From Shewanella sp. MBTL60-112-B2 (GTDB taxonomy: Bacteria; Pseudomonadota; Gammaproteobacteria; Enterobacterales; Shewanellaceae), in assembly GCF_019655055.1 (NCBI RefSeq), contig NZ_BPFA01000005.1, forward strand, positions 62,001 through 126,000: a stretch of 64,000 nt of DNA, in the 5' to 3' direction. The translations under genes were made by a program, and so were the position numbers. The notes beneath the pieces are model-generated. The model made no database searches. It was not told where the DNA came from and was given only the letters and a program-made list of their open reading frames with translations. Of this stretch, positions 37,268-46,981 are shown piece by piece (position 1 is the stretch's first letter; every line of letters begins with the position of its first letter).

Positions 37268-38194
37268 TTACTGCTTCGCACTCAACAACAGAGCGATAGC
37301 ACTATCGAATAGCGTAAACAGATCCACGCTTTGCTCGTTACCACCAACCGACATTGGCAATACTAGCACCGGCAGATCCGAACGCTCAGCTAACCACTCG
37401 GCGCCACGCTCACTCTGATATGAGGCGATAACGATCGCCAATATATCGCCCTGCTTAGCACGGTTTAGCAAGCTTGCTAAATGGGAGCTACTCGGTGGGA
37501 TCCCTGGCTTTGGCTCAAGATCCGCAACCTGCTCTAGCCCAAGCCAGTTAAACAAGTATTTAAAGCTAGAGTGATAGGCGATCACTTTACTGCCCTGTAA
37601 AGCTTGCGCTTTTGCCTCCCAGTTAGGGATCGCAGCCTGCCAACGCTCGCTAAAGTTTATCAATGCAGCTTGGTAAGCCTCCTCCGATTCTGGATCGAGT
37701 TGAATAAGCTTGTTAGTTAAACTTGCAGCCACCAACAACAAACGATTGGGATCGAAATGAAGATGCGGGTTGCCTTGTGCGTGTACATCACCCATAGAGC
37801 GATCTACCGAGGCGAGCTGATCCAGTGTGTCTATCTGCTCTGCCGCAAAGAACAAGCCTTGATCCGTTGATCTTACTTTAGCGTTTGCTGACTTCATCTG
37901 CAGCATAGGTAGCCAACCGATCTCTAGATCTGCGCCAGCGCAGATAGCCAAATCGGCCTGACGCATTTTAGCGATCAAACTTGGGCGAGCCTGAACCTGA
38001 TGTGGATCTTGCATCGCCGTCGTGGCTGAGTAGATCTTAGCGTCCGGCGCCAGCTCTTTCGCTAATGCGGCATACTCAGGCTCACAAGCAAAAATATTTA
38101 AGGCTGCAACAGCGTTGTTGGTCATACCGAGTGCTAAGGCAAGTGTTAGGGCTTTTGCCCCTCTAGTTAATGACTGCTTAGAATTGATGCGCAC
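37268..38194 (-). CDS. znuA: Zinc ABC transporter substrate-binding protein (ZnuA-like)
   Basis: 308 residues with a signal peptide ending near AVA. The conserved metal-site segments are present: QDPHQVQARP (His), GNPHLHFDPNR (two His), AYHSSFKYL (His) and the late Asp/Glu region. It lacks the long His-rich loop of many ZnuA proteins. The start overlaps the porin gene by 17 nt, so translation is coupled. The role is periplasmic zinc capture for the permease downstream; specificity for zinc over manganese is inferred from the neighbours. Confidence 0.9.
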   Translation of the reverse strand: MRINSKQSLTRGAKALTLALALGMTNNAVAALNIFACEPEYAALAKELAPDAKIYSATTAMQDPHQVQARPSLIAKMRQADLAICAGADLEIGWLPMLQMKSANAKVRSTDQGLFFAAEQIDTLDQLASVDRSMGDVHAQGNPHLHFDPNRLLLVAASLTNKLIQLDPESEEAYQAALINFSERWQAAIPNWEAKAQALQGSKVIAYHSSFKYLFNWLGLEQVADLEPKPGIPPSSSHLASLLNRAKQGDILAIVIASYQSERGAEWLAERSDLPVLVLPMSVGGNEQSVDLFTLFDSAIALLLSAKQ

Positions 38195-39383
38195 CGTGAG
38201 CCCCCAGAGTCATGACATATTGTAGAGTAATGATGTTGTCATCTTCGAAACCATCAAAATTGGTGCCTTGCTGATTGGTATACTGCAAACGCACTGTAGA
38301 GAAGTGACTATGGTGCCAAGCAAGGCTCACCTCTGTCTCTTTTAGCTTCTGTGGATCGAAATGGTCACCATGCATCATTTGGGTATCGACTTGACCGTAA
38401 CGAACACCTGCAGACCAATGAGGTGAGAACTGATAAACACTGCTTAGATACCAACCTTCTTGATAGTCTTTGCCTTCATCACCATGTTCTTCATGCTCAT
38501 CGTGATCATCATGGTGCTCATCAAGCGGTTTAAAGTCGGTAACACGGAAGTATTCACCACTCAAGGTTAAGTGCTGATACTTGTAGTTACCGTTAGGCGC
38601 CCACTTATAGACGAAATCGGCGACATAGGTATTTTCACCCGTATACTGCGCACTATGACTATGGTCATGATCGTGACCATCGTCCGCAACGGCTTCAATA
38701 TGTTCATGCTCATCCGCGGTCATACGGCCATTCTCGTTACGCAAGTAACTCAAGCCTGCTTGCCAAGAACCATTAGCGCCAACGTCACCGCCAAGCTTAG
38801 TAAATGCGGTATACACGCCTAAGTTTTCAAAATCACGCTCACCAAGTTCATCTGCGGCGCGCATGTTGTCACCCTTAAACACTTCAGCACCCATGGTCCA
38901 ATACAGATCCGTTGGTGCCACATAGCTTAAACGCACACCATCATCGAAATAGTGACTGCCTAAAAATGCTCGGTAAGCCGCAGGTCTATCAGAAAACGAA
39001 TCCGTATGTACATGTTGATTATTTAGGTAACCAATATCTGACAAAAAGCGACCAGCACGGATAGATAAACCGCCTGGCATGGCTAAGGTCTGAATGAAAG
39101 CTTCTTCTAAACCAAGCTCAGTTTCACCATCATGCATCTCGACAACCGCGGTTAACTTACCGTAAAACATATCATCGATATTGGCACTCATTGCCAACTC
39201 AGTATGGCCTAAACCAAAGCCTTCGACACGTTCTGACATCGGTCGCTCGCCGCTTTGGTAATATCCATCTAGCACCGCACTAATGGCTGGATTTGTCAGG
39301 CTAGGATCGCTTGCTAGCGCTTGAGTCGAAATAAGTGCGCATGCAGCGGCTACGCCTGTTAGGCGCATAGTTGAAATAGTCAT
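38178..39383 (-). CDS. Histidine-rich outer-membrane porin, zinc-related
   Basis: 401 residues with a signal peptide (ending TQALA). It has a beta-barrel pattern with alternating residues and an aromatic C-terminus ending in F. Two loops are strikingly His/Asp/Glu-rich: GHDHDHSHS near residue 230 and HHDDHDEHEEHGDEG near 285. These could gather Zn at the cell surface. It lies between the zinc chaperone and the binding protein in one operon with a 17-nt overlap. It is not a TonB receptor (no plug domain). Transport of zinc by this porin is inferred from context. Confidence 0.82.
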   Translation of the reverse strand: MTISTMRLTGVAAACALISTQALASDPSLTNPAISAVLDGYYQSGERPMSERVEGFGLGHTELAMSANIDDMFYGKLTAVVEMHDGETELGLEEAFIQTLAMPGGLSIRAGRFLSDIGYLNNQHVHTDSFSDRPAAYRAFLGSHYFDDGVRLSYVAPTDLYWTMGAEVFKGDNMRAADELGERDFENLGVYTAFTKLGGDVGANGSWQAGLSYLRNENGRMTADEHEHIEAVADDGHDHDHSHSAQYTGENTYVADFVYKWAPNGNYKYQHLTLSGEYFRVTDFKPLDEHHDDHDEHEEHGDEGKDYQEGWYLSSVYQFSPHWSAGVRYGQVDTQMMHGDHFDPQKLKETEVSLAWHHSHFSTVRLQYTNQQGTNFDGFEDDNIITLQYVMTLGAHGAHQF

Positions 39384-39463
39384 TTTATTCTCCGAAATAC
39401 AGCTAAGCCTTCCCTGTGGGAATACTTAAAAAATTCTAGTTATTTATTGTTTAATATGAAGAA

Positions 39464-39745
39464 TTACGCTGAAACTGGAGGGGCGCGGCTATTAAAGAAA
39501 CTCACATGACGCGAGTTGGATTGTGGAAGGATGTACTCTTGGCTTTCAACTCCCTGAAGCTCAACATTGATATGAAGCTCACAACTAGGCAACAGGTTAT
39601 TGACCTGGTGTTGGTGATAACACAGAGTACAATGGTTTGTAGCGCCATCGTCCAAATGACTCAGACTATGAGCGGACGCTGCAAATGACAGGCACAGGAA
39701 TACGGCAACAAGCCCCATTACCAGTTTCTGCTTTACATTACTCAT
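39464..39745 (-). CDS. Small exported zinc chaperone-like protein of the zinc cluster
   Basis: 93 residues from the ATG at 39745 (a GTG at 39754 adds three residues). The signal peptide is near residues 4-25 (ending ASA), then HSLSHLDD and CTLCYHQHQ, which provide His/Cys ligands. NCBI annotators have named similar short proteins next to such clusters as zinc chaperones, and I follow that usage with caution. It is the first gene of the cluster, 80 nt before the porin. Confidence 0.7.
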   Translation of the reverse strand: MSNVKQKLVMGLVAVFLCLSFAASAHSLSHLDDGATNHCTLCYHQHQVNNLLPSCELHINVELQGVESQEYILPQSNSRHVSFFNSRAPPVSA

Positions 39746-39975
39746 TCGAATCACAGTGTTAACCTTGTGTGTTAAAACATGACAAGTTTATGTGGATGAA
39801 AGTTGAAGTCAAGCTTTGAAGTGGACGAAGGTTACAAACTGTTTGTGAAGTAGATCACCTAAACTTGAATAGCATTTAATACTGTCTTAAGCTCTAACCT
39901 CTAATATTGCTAGCGTAAAATGATATCCATAGTGATATTAAACAAGAGTTTATATTTTATTAAGGCGCAAATATC

Positions 39976-40101
39976 ATGCTTGAAGTAATTCGTAAGAACT
40001 TAAAGTTTATCATCATGACAACGCTATTTTTTGTTGCGATACTCGGCGGTATTTACTACGTGGAAGCTGCACTTGAAGCACAAGTTCAAGTTATTGACTA
40101 A
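39976..40101 (+). CDS. 41-residue single-span membrane peptide, unknown
   Basis: A short frame with ATG at 39976 and TAA at 40099-40101; AAGG lies about 10 nt upstream. The peptide starts MLEVIRKNLKF, has one hydrophobic helix (IIMTTLFFVAILGGIYYV) and ends AQVQVID. The basic N-terminus and acidic end suggest a type II inner-membrane topology. It sits alone in a 430-base gap. No family recognised; conservation in other genomes is needed to confirm it. Confidence 0.5.
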   Translation: MLEVIRKNLKFIIMTTLFFVAILGGIYYVEAALEAQVQVID

Positions 40102-40182
40102 ATTTAAGCAGTTCACAAAGTAGCCACACAGCTCTACTCTGATGGCCTAATGTCATCAGAGTGTATGTAGGAGCATGCACTG

Positions 40183-40518
40183 CTAACGATATTTTTTTAG
40201 ATGCTCACTGTTATCAACAATCTCAACTTCAGGCGCTTGCCTTACTTTCAGGTTGTCCATGATATGACTCAGCAACATCAGTAAAATAGAGAAAATGGCG
40301 ACGGGTATGCCAATACTTCTTACCTCAGTATCAAAGTAACTCCACGCAAAAAGCACTGCACCGGTATAAAAGCTGATAATTTTAGTCCAAGATAAAATCA
40401 CACTTTTACCTAACCAGGCCTGACAAAATGGGCATTGGATCTCAGTACTTAATCCCTTTCCTCTTTGGTTTTCAATTTTATCTATCGCAAATGACTTAGA
40501 ACAATGGGCGCATATCAC
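40183..40518 (-). CDS. Zinc-ribbon membrane protein, unknown
   Basis: 111 residues. The start MICAHCSKSF has CxxC and CPFC follows about 25 residues later, forming a zinc ribbon. Two hydrophobic segments lie near residues 46-62 and 70-85. The C-terminal tail is charged. No family recognised. It is divergent from the MscS channel gene. Confidence 0.75.
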   Translation of the reverse strand: MICAHCSKSFAIDKIENQRGKGLSTEIQCPFCQAWLGKSVILSWTKIISFYTGAVLFAWSYFDTEVRSIGIPVAIFSILLMLLSHIMDNLKVRQAPEVEIVDNSEHLKKYR

Positions 40519-40697
40519 TAAAAGTATCTCTCTTAAGCTGCATATTGGCTCACTTTTCGTCCAATATTAAGGCCGCAAAGTTTAACAGATTTAGCTGTGT
40601 ATTCGCTATTTTGCTTATCGCTATTTCAATAACAAATCGACAGTTCTGCAAAGGCGTAATATTATTACTAGATTCAGGGAACTATCGGACACAGCAA

Positions 40698-42314
40698 ATG
40701 CATAAAATGCTCCCCCCAATTTTAATGCTTATTCTAAGCTTATGCTCATTTACAGCAGCAGCAGAGAATACAGAATTAACCAACAATTTAAATAAAATAC
40801 AAAGCCTTATTGATAGTGATGTTAAAGCACTACCAAGTACTAAAGGCGAAATCAAAAACTTTCTTGAGTACCGTATTGGTCGTAATGCGACCTTGCTGCA
40901 AGAAACCCTAAAGGAACAAATGGATAAAACAAATCCAGATGTTGCTTTTTTAAAGCCATATATTGTTAAACAACTTGCCTTTACTAATGCTGTAGAAGCT
41001 TATTTTGCCAAACAAAAAGCTGAGCTAATGGGTGAAGCGGGTCCAGGCAGCGATCGTAAGATCATGCTTGGTCTAATGCAGATCCAGCGTGAACAAGATA
41101 AGTTATTCACCTCAGAACACGAACTTCTATCTTGGGCTAAAACAGCTGGGATAAATGTTGATGCTGAAGGCAAAGCCTTTGTTGCAGCACTAATTTCTCG
41201 TGCTGATGATTTAAATAGCTTTGTTTACTACAACCAAGAGCGCCTGAATCAAGCTGTTGCCGATGTGCAAATTGCTGGCGCAGATGTTAGCGCAGATCAA
41301 AAGTCATTAGTTGTTGAGTTAAAAGAGCGTTTGGATCAAAGCTCAAGCAGCCTAAATTCAACGATTGAGATCTTAGATGCTTACGGTCAAAACACTGCAC
41401 TTTACAAACAAACACTATTTAGTGTGTCTGGTGACATCACCCAAGACGTATTGAACTTTGACGTAGCGAGTAACTTGTTATCTGAGTGGATGACAATTGC
41501 TAAGAACCAAGCGATGGAAAATGGCGCGGGCATCATGTTCAAGCTAATTATCTTCTGCTTAATCTTATTCCTATCTAGCCTTGTAGGCAGAGTGGCTAAA
41601 AGTGTTGTTCAAAAAGCAGTAAGTAACTCCAAGCTTAAATTTAGCATGCTGCTACAAGACTTCTTTATCTCGCTATCGGGTAAAGTGGTGTTTGCACTGG
41701 GTCTACTTATCGCGTTATCACAGCTTGGTTTTGAACTTGCGCCACTACTAGCTGGTTTTGGTATCGCGGGTGTGATCATTGGTTTTGCATTGCAAGATAC
41801 GCTATCTAACTTCGCATCTGGCATGATGATTTTAGTCTACCGTCCATTCGACGTAGGTGACCTAATCAACGCAGGCGGTGTAACCGGTCGTGTAAGCCAT
41901 ATGAGCTTAGTTTCAACCACAATTAAGACCTTAGACAACCAAAGACTGATTGTGCCAAACAACAAGATTTGGGGCGATACTATCAACAACATCACTGTTG
42001 AGCATCAACGCCGTGTGGATCTGACTTTTGGTATTGGTTATGGCGATGATATTGAGCATGCTGAAAAAGTGTTACGCGATATCGTTATGGCACATCCTTT
42101 AGTGCTCAAAGATCCAGAGCCTATGATCAAGCTACATACCTTAGGTGAGTCTTCAGTAGACTTTATCGTTCGTCCTTGGACTAAGCCTGAAGATTACTGG
42201 GATGTTTACTGGGATATCACTCGTACGGTTAAAATGCGCTTCGATGCAGAAGGCATTAGCATTCCGTTCCCACAGCGCGATGTGCATATCTACCAAACGG
42301 CTATAGAGAAGTAA
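40698..42314 (+). CDS. Mechanosensitive channel, MscS family
   Basis: 538 residues from the ATG at 40698, which gives a signal peptide (ILSLCSFTAAAE); the frame is open further upstream to 40545. An extended periplasmic region (about 25-270) is predicted helical. Four hydrophobic segments follow, then the MscS pore helix GFGIAGVIIGFALQDTLSNF and the beta domain (YRPFDVGDLI, VPNNKIWGDTI). Such larger MscS proteins gate ions under osmotic downshock. It ends at a strong terminator. Confidence 0.9.
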   Translation: MHKMLPPILMLILSLCSFTAAAENTELTNNLNKIQSLIDSDVKALPSTKGEIKNFLEYRIGRNATLLQETLKEQMDKTNPDVAFLKPYIVKQLAFTNAVEAYFAKQKAELMGEAGPGSDRKIMLGLMQIQREQDKLFTSEHELLSWAKTAGINVDAEGKAFVAALISRADDLNSFVYYNQERLNQAVADVQIAGADVSADQKSLVVELKERLDQSSSSLNSTIEILDAYGQNTALYKQTLFSVSGDITQDVLNFDVASNLLSEWMTIAKNQAMENGAGIMFKLIIFCLILFLSSLVGRVAKSVVQKAVSNSKLKFSMLLQDFFISLSGKVVFALGLLIALSQLGFELAPLLAGFGIAGVIIGFALQDTLSNFASGMMILVYRPFDVGDLINAGGVTGRVSHMSLVSTTIKTLDNQRLIVPNNKIWGDTINNITVEHQRRVDLTFGIGYGDDIEHAEKVLRDIVMAHPLVLKDPEPMIKLHTLGESSVDFIVRPWTKPEDYWDVYWDITRTVKMRFDAEGISIPFPQRDVHIYQTAIEK

Positions 42315-42341
42315 CTCTAGTCGTGCTAAAGATAAAATGAA

Positions 42342-42376
42342 AAAAGCCCCGACAACCTATGGTTGTCGGGGCTTTT
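42342..42376. terminator. Bidirectional terminator mscS/fhs
   Basis: Perfect 16-bp stem AAAAGCCCCGACAACC/GGTTGTCGGGGCTTTT with a 3-nt loop, between convergent genes. Confidence 0.93.
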
Positions 42377-42397
42377 CATTATCTATCACTGTTGCCC

Positions 42398-44110
42398 TTA
42401 AGCTAAGCCAACAATCTCACCATCATCGTTGATATCGACATTAAGATAACCAGGCTTAATTCCCAGCCCAGGCATGGTCATCACCTGTCCCACCAGCGCC
42501 GTGACAAAGCCTGCACCAGCATTCAGTCTTAACTCGGTAATCGGCAATTCAAAGCCTTTAGGGATCCCTTTGATATTCGGATCATGGCTTATCGACATCG
42601 GCGTCTTAGCGACACAGATAGGCAGCTCGCCATAGTTATGTTTAGCCAACCAACTAAGTTGTGATTTGGCTTTATCTGATAGAGTTACGCTCGATGCGCC
42701 ATAGCCCACCTCAGCAAGCGTCATTAACTTAGACTCAAGACTGCTGTTGCTCTCGTACAGTAAGTTAAACTCAGATGGTGTCTGTGTTGCACGGTAGACC
42801 ATATCCGCAAGTTTAGTTGCCCCTTCGGCACCTTTACCAAAGGCTTCACTAATCTCGCTACCAAAAGCCTTAGTTTGCTCAATAGCTTCCTTAAGCCACT
42901 CAAGCTCTTCATCGGTATCTGTTGGGAAACGGTTGATTGCAACCACCACAGGCACGCCATATTGACTGACGTTGTTGATATGCCATTCAAGGTTAGCAAA
43001 ACCAACTTTAAGACGCGCCATATCAGGCAAATTAATGTCTTGGTTAGACTCAATACCACTGTTGGCTTTAAGCGCTTTTAGTGTCACGACCACTACAGAT
43101 GCGCTTGGCGCATAGCCTGACTCTCTCACCTTGATATTACTAAATTTTTCAAAGCCCATATCTGAGCCAAATCCCGCTTCTGTCACCACAACATCGGCAA
43201 GCTTAGCCGCGATGGTATCAGCAATAATCGAAGAGTTACCATGAGCAATATTGGCAAAGGGTCCAGCGTGAATAAAGCATGGATCACCTGACAATGTCTG
43301 CATCAAGGTTGGCTCTATCGCATCGGCCATTATCACTGTCATCGCACCGGCAACGCCTAGCGTTTCCGCTGTGATAGGCTCACCTTGGGTATTAAGTGCC
43401 AATACGAGGCGACCAATACGTTGTCTGAGATCTTTTAAATCTTGGCTCAGTGCCAAAATTGCCATCAGCTCTGACGCAGCAGTGATATCGAAACCTGAGT
43501 CATGAACAGGGCCGTTAAACGCACCATAGCCAACTTTAATTTCTCTAAGGCTACGTTCGTTATGATCAACGACTCGGCGCCAAAGGATATTTTCTGCATC
43601 GATATTCAGCGCAGTTAAACCAGACTCTTGTGTAAAGGCTTCGGCGCCTAAACGTGTTTCATGGAACAAACGCGCATCGATAGCCGCTGCCGCTAAATTA
43701 TGGGCACTGCTAACCGCGTGAATATCGCCGGTCAAGTGCAGATTTAACTCTTCCATCGGCACGACTTGCGCGTATCCGCCACCCGCAGCGCCGCCCTTAG
43801 TGCCAAATACAGGCCCCATACTAGGCTGGCGAATACAAGCGCAGGTTTTAATGCCGTTAAGATTCATGGCTTGGGTTAAGCCGATAGTTGTTACGGTTTT
43901 GCCTTCACCAAAAGGAGTTGGCGTAACTGCAGTAACAATCACCAATTTGGCATTGGCTCTGTCTGCGAGTCGTTTAGCGACCGACAGTGACACCTTAGCC
44001 TTATTGGCACCACAAAGAGAGAGTTCATCGGGCTCAAGGCCTAAATTATTAGCAATCTCTGTGATAGGTAAACAGGTATGTTGGCGCGAAATTTCAATAT
44101 CTGAATGCAT
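42398..44110 (-). CDS. fhs: Formate-tetrahydrofolate ligase
   Basis: 570 residues. The P-loop [11 protein letters not shown] is at about 65-74, then [29 protein letters not shown] and [11 protein letters not shown], the family signatures. It makes 10-formyl-THF from formate, THF and ATP, feeding one-carbon metabolism. It stands alone with a terminator shared with mscS. Confidence 0.97.
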   Translation of the reverse strand: MHSDIEISRQHTCLPITEIANNLGLEPDELSLCGANKAKVSLSVAKRLADRANAKLVIVTAVTPTPFGEGKTVTTIGLTQAMNLNGIKTCACIRQPSMGPVFGTKGGAAGGGYAQVVPMEELNLHLTGDIHAVSSAHNLAAAAIDARLFHETRLGAEAFTQESGLTALNIDAENILWRRVVDHNERSLREIKVGYGAFNGPVHDSGFDITAASELMAILALSQDLKDLRQRIGRLVLALNTQGEPITAETLGVAGAMTVIMADAIEPTLMQTLSGDPCFIHAGPFANIAHGNSSIIADTIAAKLADVVVTEAGFGSDMGFEKFSNIKVRESGYAPSASVVVVTLKALKANSGIESNQDINLPDMARLKVGFANLEWHINNVSQYGVPVVVAINRFPTDTDEELEWLKEAIEQTKAFGSEISEAFGKGAEGATKLADMVYRATQTPSEFNLLYESNSSLESKLMTLAEVGYGASSVTLSDKAKSQLSWLAKHNYGELPICVAKTPMSISHDPNIKGIPKGFELPITELRLNAGAGFVTALVGQVMTMPGLGIKPGYLNVDINDDGEIVGLA

Positions 44111-44291
44111 TCGGATTTTCCACGTTTTATTTTTTTGTAGGGTAGTTACCGCTGCAATATAGGTGATCTCAGATAGCTAGAAAACACAAATGCATTGTTA
44201 TTTTAGCTTTTTGTAATCTACGTCAACAAACTGGTTATTTTTTTGCCGCTTTTACGTGCAACTTGACTAGATGAGACATTTTCATGATGTA

Positions 44292-44621
44292 ATACCAATC
44301 AGTATAAGAAGTTGATCTACTCAGAACGTTTTTTGGCAAACTAATTCAAGGCAAATAGCTGAAAGAATGGTTGCTCCCTTGTGAAGTTGTTTAACGCAGA
44401 AGCAGGCAGTCAAAAACGTTCCAGAATGGCGAGTTTTAGCGGCTCTGATACTGCGACTCTTAATAAACAAAGAGGGAGCTTAACCCTAGTTTAACTATGC
44501 TCTTCACTCGTTGCAAACCACATGGATGTGGTGAATGTCATTAATGCAGGAGCATTTAATGACCTTGTCTCAGTGCCGCTAAACTCTCGCTGAGCGACCA
44601 AATCTTGATACTGATTGGTAT
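44292..44621. mobile_element. MITE-like element with 14-bp terminal inverted repeats
   Basis: 330 bp bounded by ATACCAATCAGTAT (44292-44305) and its perfect inverse (44608-44621). It has no coding capacity. Its short length, inverted ends and location in an intergenic gap fit a non-autonomous miniature transposable element or an intergenic repeat family. From memory, similar ATACCAATCAGTATAAG starts occur in many Shewanella intergenic regions. No flanking target duplication longer than 2 bp is obvious. Confidence 0.6.
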
Positions 44622-44627
44622 AAAAAA

Positions 44628-44644
44628 AGGCGCTCTAAGCGCCT
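44628..44644 (-). terminator. Terminator of the MaoC-like gene
   Basis: AGGCGCT/AGCGCCT stem with a 3-nt loop and a run of seven T on the minus strand, about 22 nt past the stop at 44666. It abuts the MITE-like element. Confidence 0.85.
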
Positions 44645-44665
44645 CTCATTTAGCGATAACAAAGC

Positions 44666-45550
44666 TTATAAGAAAGTGATTTCGCCACTGAGATGTGGAC
44701 GACGCCCTTTTTGGTCTCTAAGCTCAAATACAGTTTTACCGTCAAGTTGCTCGGCGGCAAAACTAACGTTACTCGGCATAAATAGTGGCAGCTTAAAGGC
44801 GACATCTATCTGGCAGGCACGATCGCCGATACTTGGCATAAGCTGAGCGATACAACGTCCTTTCGACCACATACCGTGCGCTAAAACACGATCGAAGCCA
44901 AAGCGCTTCGACATCACTGGATGAAGGTGAATAAGATTATAGTCACCCGACGCCTTGGCATAACGACGACCTAAATCTTCGGCTAGGCTCCAACTCACGG
45001 GCTCTTGCCACTCCATGTTGTTAGCCTTAGGTGGACGAACTCGCTTTGCCTTACCTTCTATGCGATATAGATAAGTCGACTCTGACTCCCACACTAACTC
45101 GTCGCTAACGTAGGCTTTAGATACCAAGTCAAACTCGAGACCAGAATCTGTCATACGGCTACTGGTCAGCGCGCATTGAATATTATACTTTTCATCGACG
45201 CGAGCACTTCGGTGCAAGGTAATGCTATTTTTAAGATGGATCATTCCCAGCAGCGGGAAGGTTATTGCATCATGGGTAAAGATAACCGCATGCAGTCTAA
45301 ACGCCATCACATACAGGTAAGTCGGTGGCAATGTCTTACCATCAAAATCGAAGCCACAAACCTTAGCGTACTGCGCCACCTTGTCCTGAGACAAAGCCAC
45401 GTTTTCGCTGGTCACTTTGATCATAGGCAGCGGCTGCTCGTCCCAACCGGGCTTGCGTCCAAAAAATATCTTGCGATAAAGAGTGAATAGCGACGGCAAC
45501 GCCTTTAAATCGATACAGTATTCTTTATTCAAACCGATAAAACCTTTCAA
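44666..45550 (-). CDS. MaoC-family dehydratase
   Basis: 294 residues. The C-terminal hotdog domain carries the hydratase signature ASGDYNLIHLHPVMSKRFGFDRVLAHGM, with the Asp and His of the active site. The N-terminal half is a second, degenerate hotdog. It would hydrate enoyl-CoA or dehydrate (R)-3-hydroxyacyl-CoA; the pathway is not shown by its neighbours. Single gene. Confidence 0.9.
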   Translation of the reverse strand: MKGFIGLNKEYCIDLKALPSLFTLYRKIFFGRKPGWDEQPLPMIKVTSENVALSQDKVAQYAKVCGFDFDGKTLPPTYLYVMAFRLHAVIFTHDAITFPLLGMIHLKNSITLHRSARVDEKYNIQCALTSSRMTDSGLEFDLVSKAYVSDELVWESESTYLYRIEGKAKRVRPPKANNMEWQEPVSWSLAEDLGRRYAKASGDYNLIHLHPVMSKRFGFDRVLAHGMWSKGRCIAQLMPSIGDRACQIDVAFKLPLFMPSNVSFAAEQLDGKTVFELRDQKGRRPHLSGEITFL

Positions 45551-45636
45551 AATGACAGGAAAACCAAAATAGGCGGCGTATTATACCTCAAAACTGTCAA
45601 ACTCGATAATCGCCACCAGACTGAAGAAAACTCATC

Positions 45637-46521
45637 TTATAAACACTGCTGTTTCCAACAATTTTTAGCCTCTGCCCCCAAAGGCAGTAAATAAGATTGA
45701 ACACTCTTCTGACCAACCAAGTGTCCCGCCCCCACAACAACAAATAGAGGCTGGGCGGTATCCGGTGACTGCATCAGTTTAATGATCCCTTGAGCCATTG
45801 TTTGGTTGCGCCCCCAGAGCATTTTCTCAACCATTTCAGTTTCGCCTTCGCGAAGCATCTCCCCCTCCATCAAGTCGGCTAACTCAGTTTCATCACCACT
45901 ACGCCAAGCTGAAATTAACTTGAGCATATCGGCATCTGGTGCCTCTATCGCTTCGCGTACCATACTCCATTGTGTATCGGCATCGAATGATGATAAAAGC
46001 TCAAATTGAAACTCTGCACTTTCTAACTCATATATTGGCTTAGCTCCCGCTTGTTCTACCAGCACGGCGTCCACCCCATAAGCCCCGCTATATCCTAATG
46101 CTGCATAACGCCCTATGCTGACCTGCATCGACTGTAACCAGGGCGCATAACTTTGAATTGCAGCGCAGAAGCTCAGTTTGTCTTGGCAATATTGCGTTAG
46201 TACCGCCTGAGTTTCGGCATCGATAGGTATTTGCTTTGAGCCATATTTAGTTAATAGGGCAGGTACATTTACATCTCTTATATCTGCCTCAACGACCAAT
46301 GCTGCGGACGCTTGATATGCCTGCTCGACCTGCTCAGGCAAAGGGAAGAAGTTAGCCTCGCCAATATGGATTGAGCCCAATAGATAGGCAATCTGTCCTT
46401 GATATGATATTTGATAAAATGGCGGTTTATCACTGGGTGCAGCTTTAGTGGCCAATGACACAAACAGCATTACTAACCCTACTGATGTGAATAAACGCCT
46501 AACGACACTTGTTGCTATCAT
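45637..46521 (-). CDS. TraB/GumN family protein
   Basis: 294 residues with a signal peptide ending near TKAAP. It has the family motifs YLLGSIHIGEANFFPLP and ALVVEADI, then a C-terminal VVGAGHLVGQKSVQSYLLPLG with the conserved GxxH. TraB/GumN proteins include the TIKI metalloproteases, so a periplasmic protease is possible but unproven. Divergent from the small gene at 46566. Confidence 0.88.
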   Translation of the reverse strand: MIATSVVRRLFTSVGLVMLFVSLATKAAPSDKPPFYQISYQGQIAYLLGSIHIGEANFFPLPEQVEQAYQASAALVVEADIRDVNVPALLTKYGSKQIPIDAETQAVLTQYCQDKLSFCAAIQSYAPWLQSMQVSIGRYAALGYSGAYGVDAVLVEQAGAKPIYELESAEFQFELLSSFDADTQWSMVREAIEAPDADMLKLISAWRSGDETELADLMEGEMLREGETEMVEKMLWGRNQTMAQGIIKLMQSPDTAQPLFVVVGAGHLVGQKSVQSYLLPLGAEAKNCWKQQCL

Positions 46522-46565
46522 CCTTGCCCCTTATAATTCAGCAAATTTCTAATTGAGAGGCTGTT

Positions 46566-46877
46566 ATGCCACACACTCAGGTTATCGAGCAACTTAAAGC
46601 CAGTTTGCAAACCGCCTACCGCCAAGCAATCGATGCAGACGCGAGATTGGACGAGCTAAAAAAAGCAGGCCACGTAAAATTTGATACTATTTTCAGTGCC
46701 TCTGAAGGCTTTACCACCAAAAGCAACCGCTTTACACCTTACGTGCAAGAGCTTGCTGCCGAAATGGAAGGTTTTATTCAAGATCCAGAGTCAATGACCA
46801 AGGGCCTTGAAAACCATATTCCTAAGCTTGGTTTATTACTACAAACCATGCAGGCTTTTAAATCCAACGCAAAGTAA
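46566..46877 (+). CDS. Small conserved-looking soluble protein, unknown
   Basis: 103 residues, helical with coiled-coil tendency (MPHTQVIEQLKASLQTAYRQ, DARLDELKKAGHVKFDTIF). It has no signal peptide. The AGAGG ribosome site lies just before the ATG. Family not recognised. A hairpin follows the stop. Confidence 0.75.
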   Translation: MPHTQVIEQLKASLQTAYRQAIDADARLDELKKAGHVKFDTIFSASEGFTTKSNRFTPYVQELAAEMEGFIQDPESMTKGLENHIPKLGLLLQTMQAFKSNAK

Positions 46878-46886
46878 GTCTAGCCA

Positions 46887-46915
46887 ATATCAATCCGTTA
46901 TTAACGGATTGATAT
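46887..46915 (+). terminator. Possible terminator/stem-loop after the small gene
   Basis: Perfect 14-bp arms ATATCAATCCGTTA/TAACGGATTGATAT around one base, about 10 nt past the stop. No T-run follows, so it is a weak terminator or a binding dyad ahead of the EAL gene. Confidence 0.4.
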
Positions 46916-46981
46916 CTGTCATCTAACTGTCATACCTGCGTCATACACTTTGCTGCCTAACACTATATTAGGTAGGAAAGG

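Noticed and set aside
39746..39975. Zur box upstream of the zinc cluster
   Set aside because: No sequence matching a Zur palindrome could be identified on either strand.
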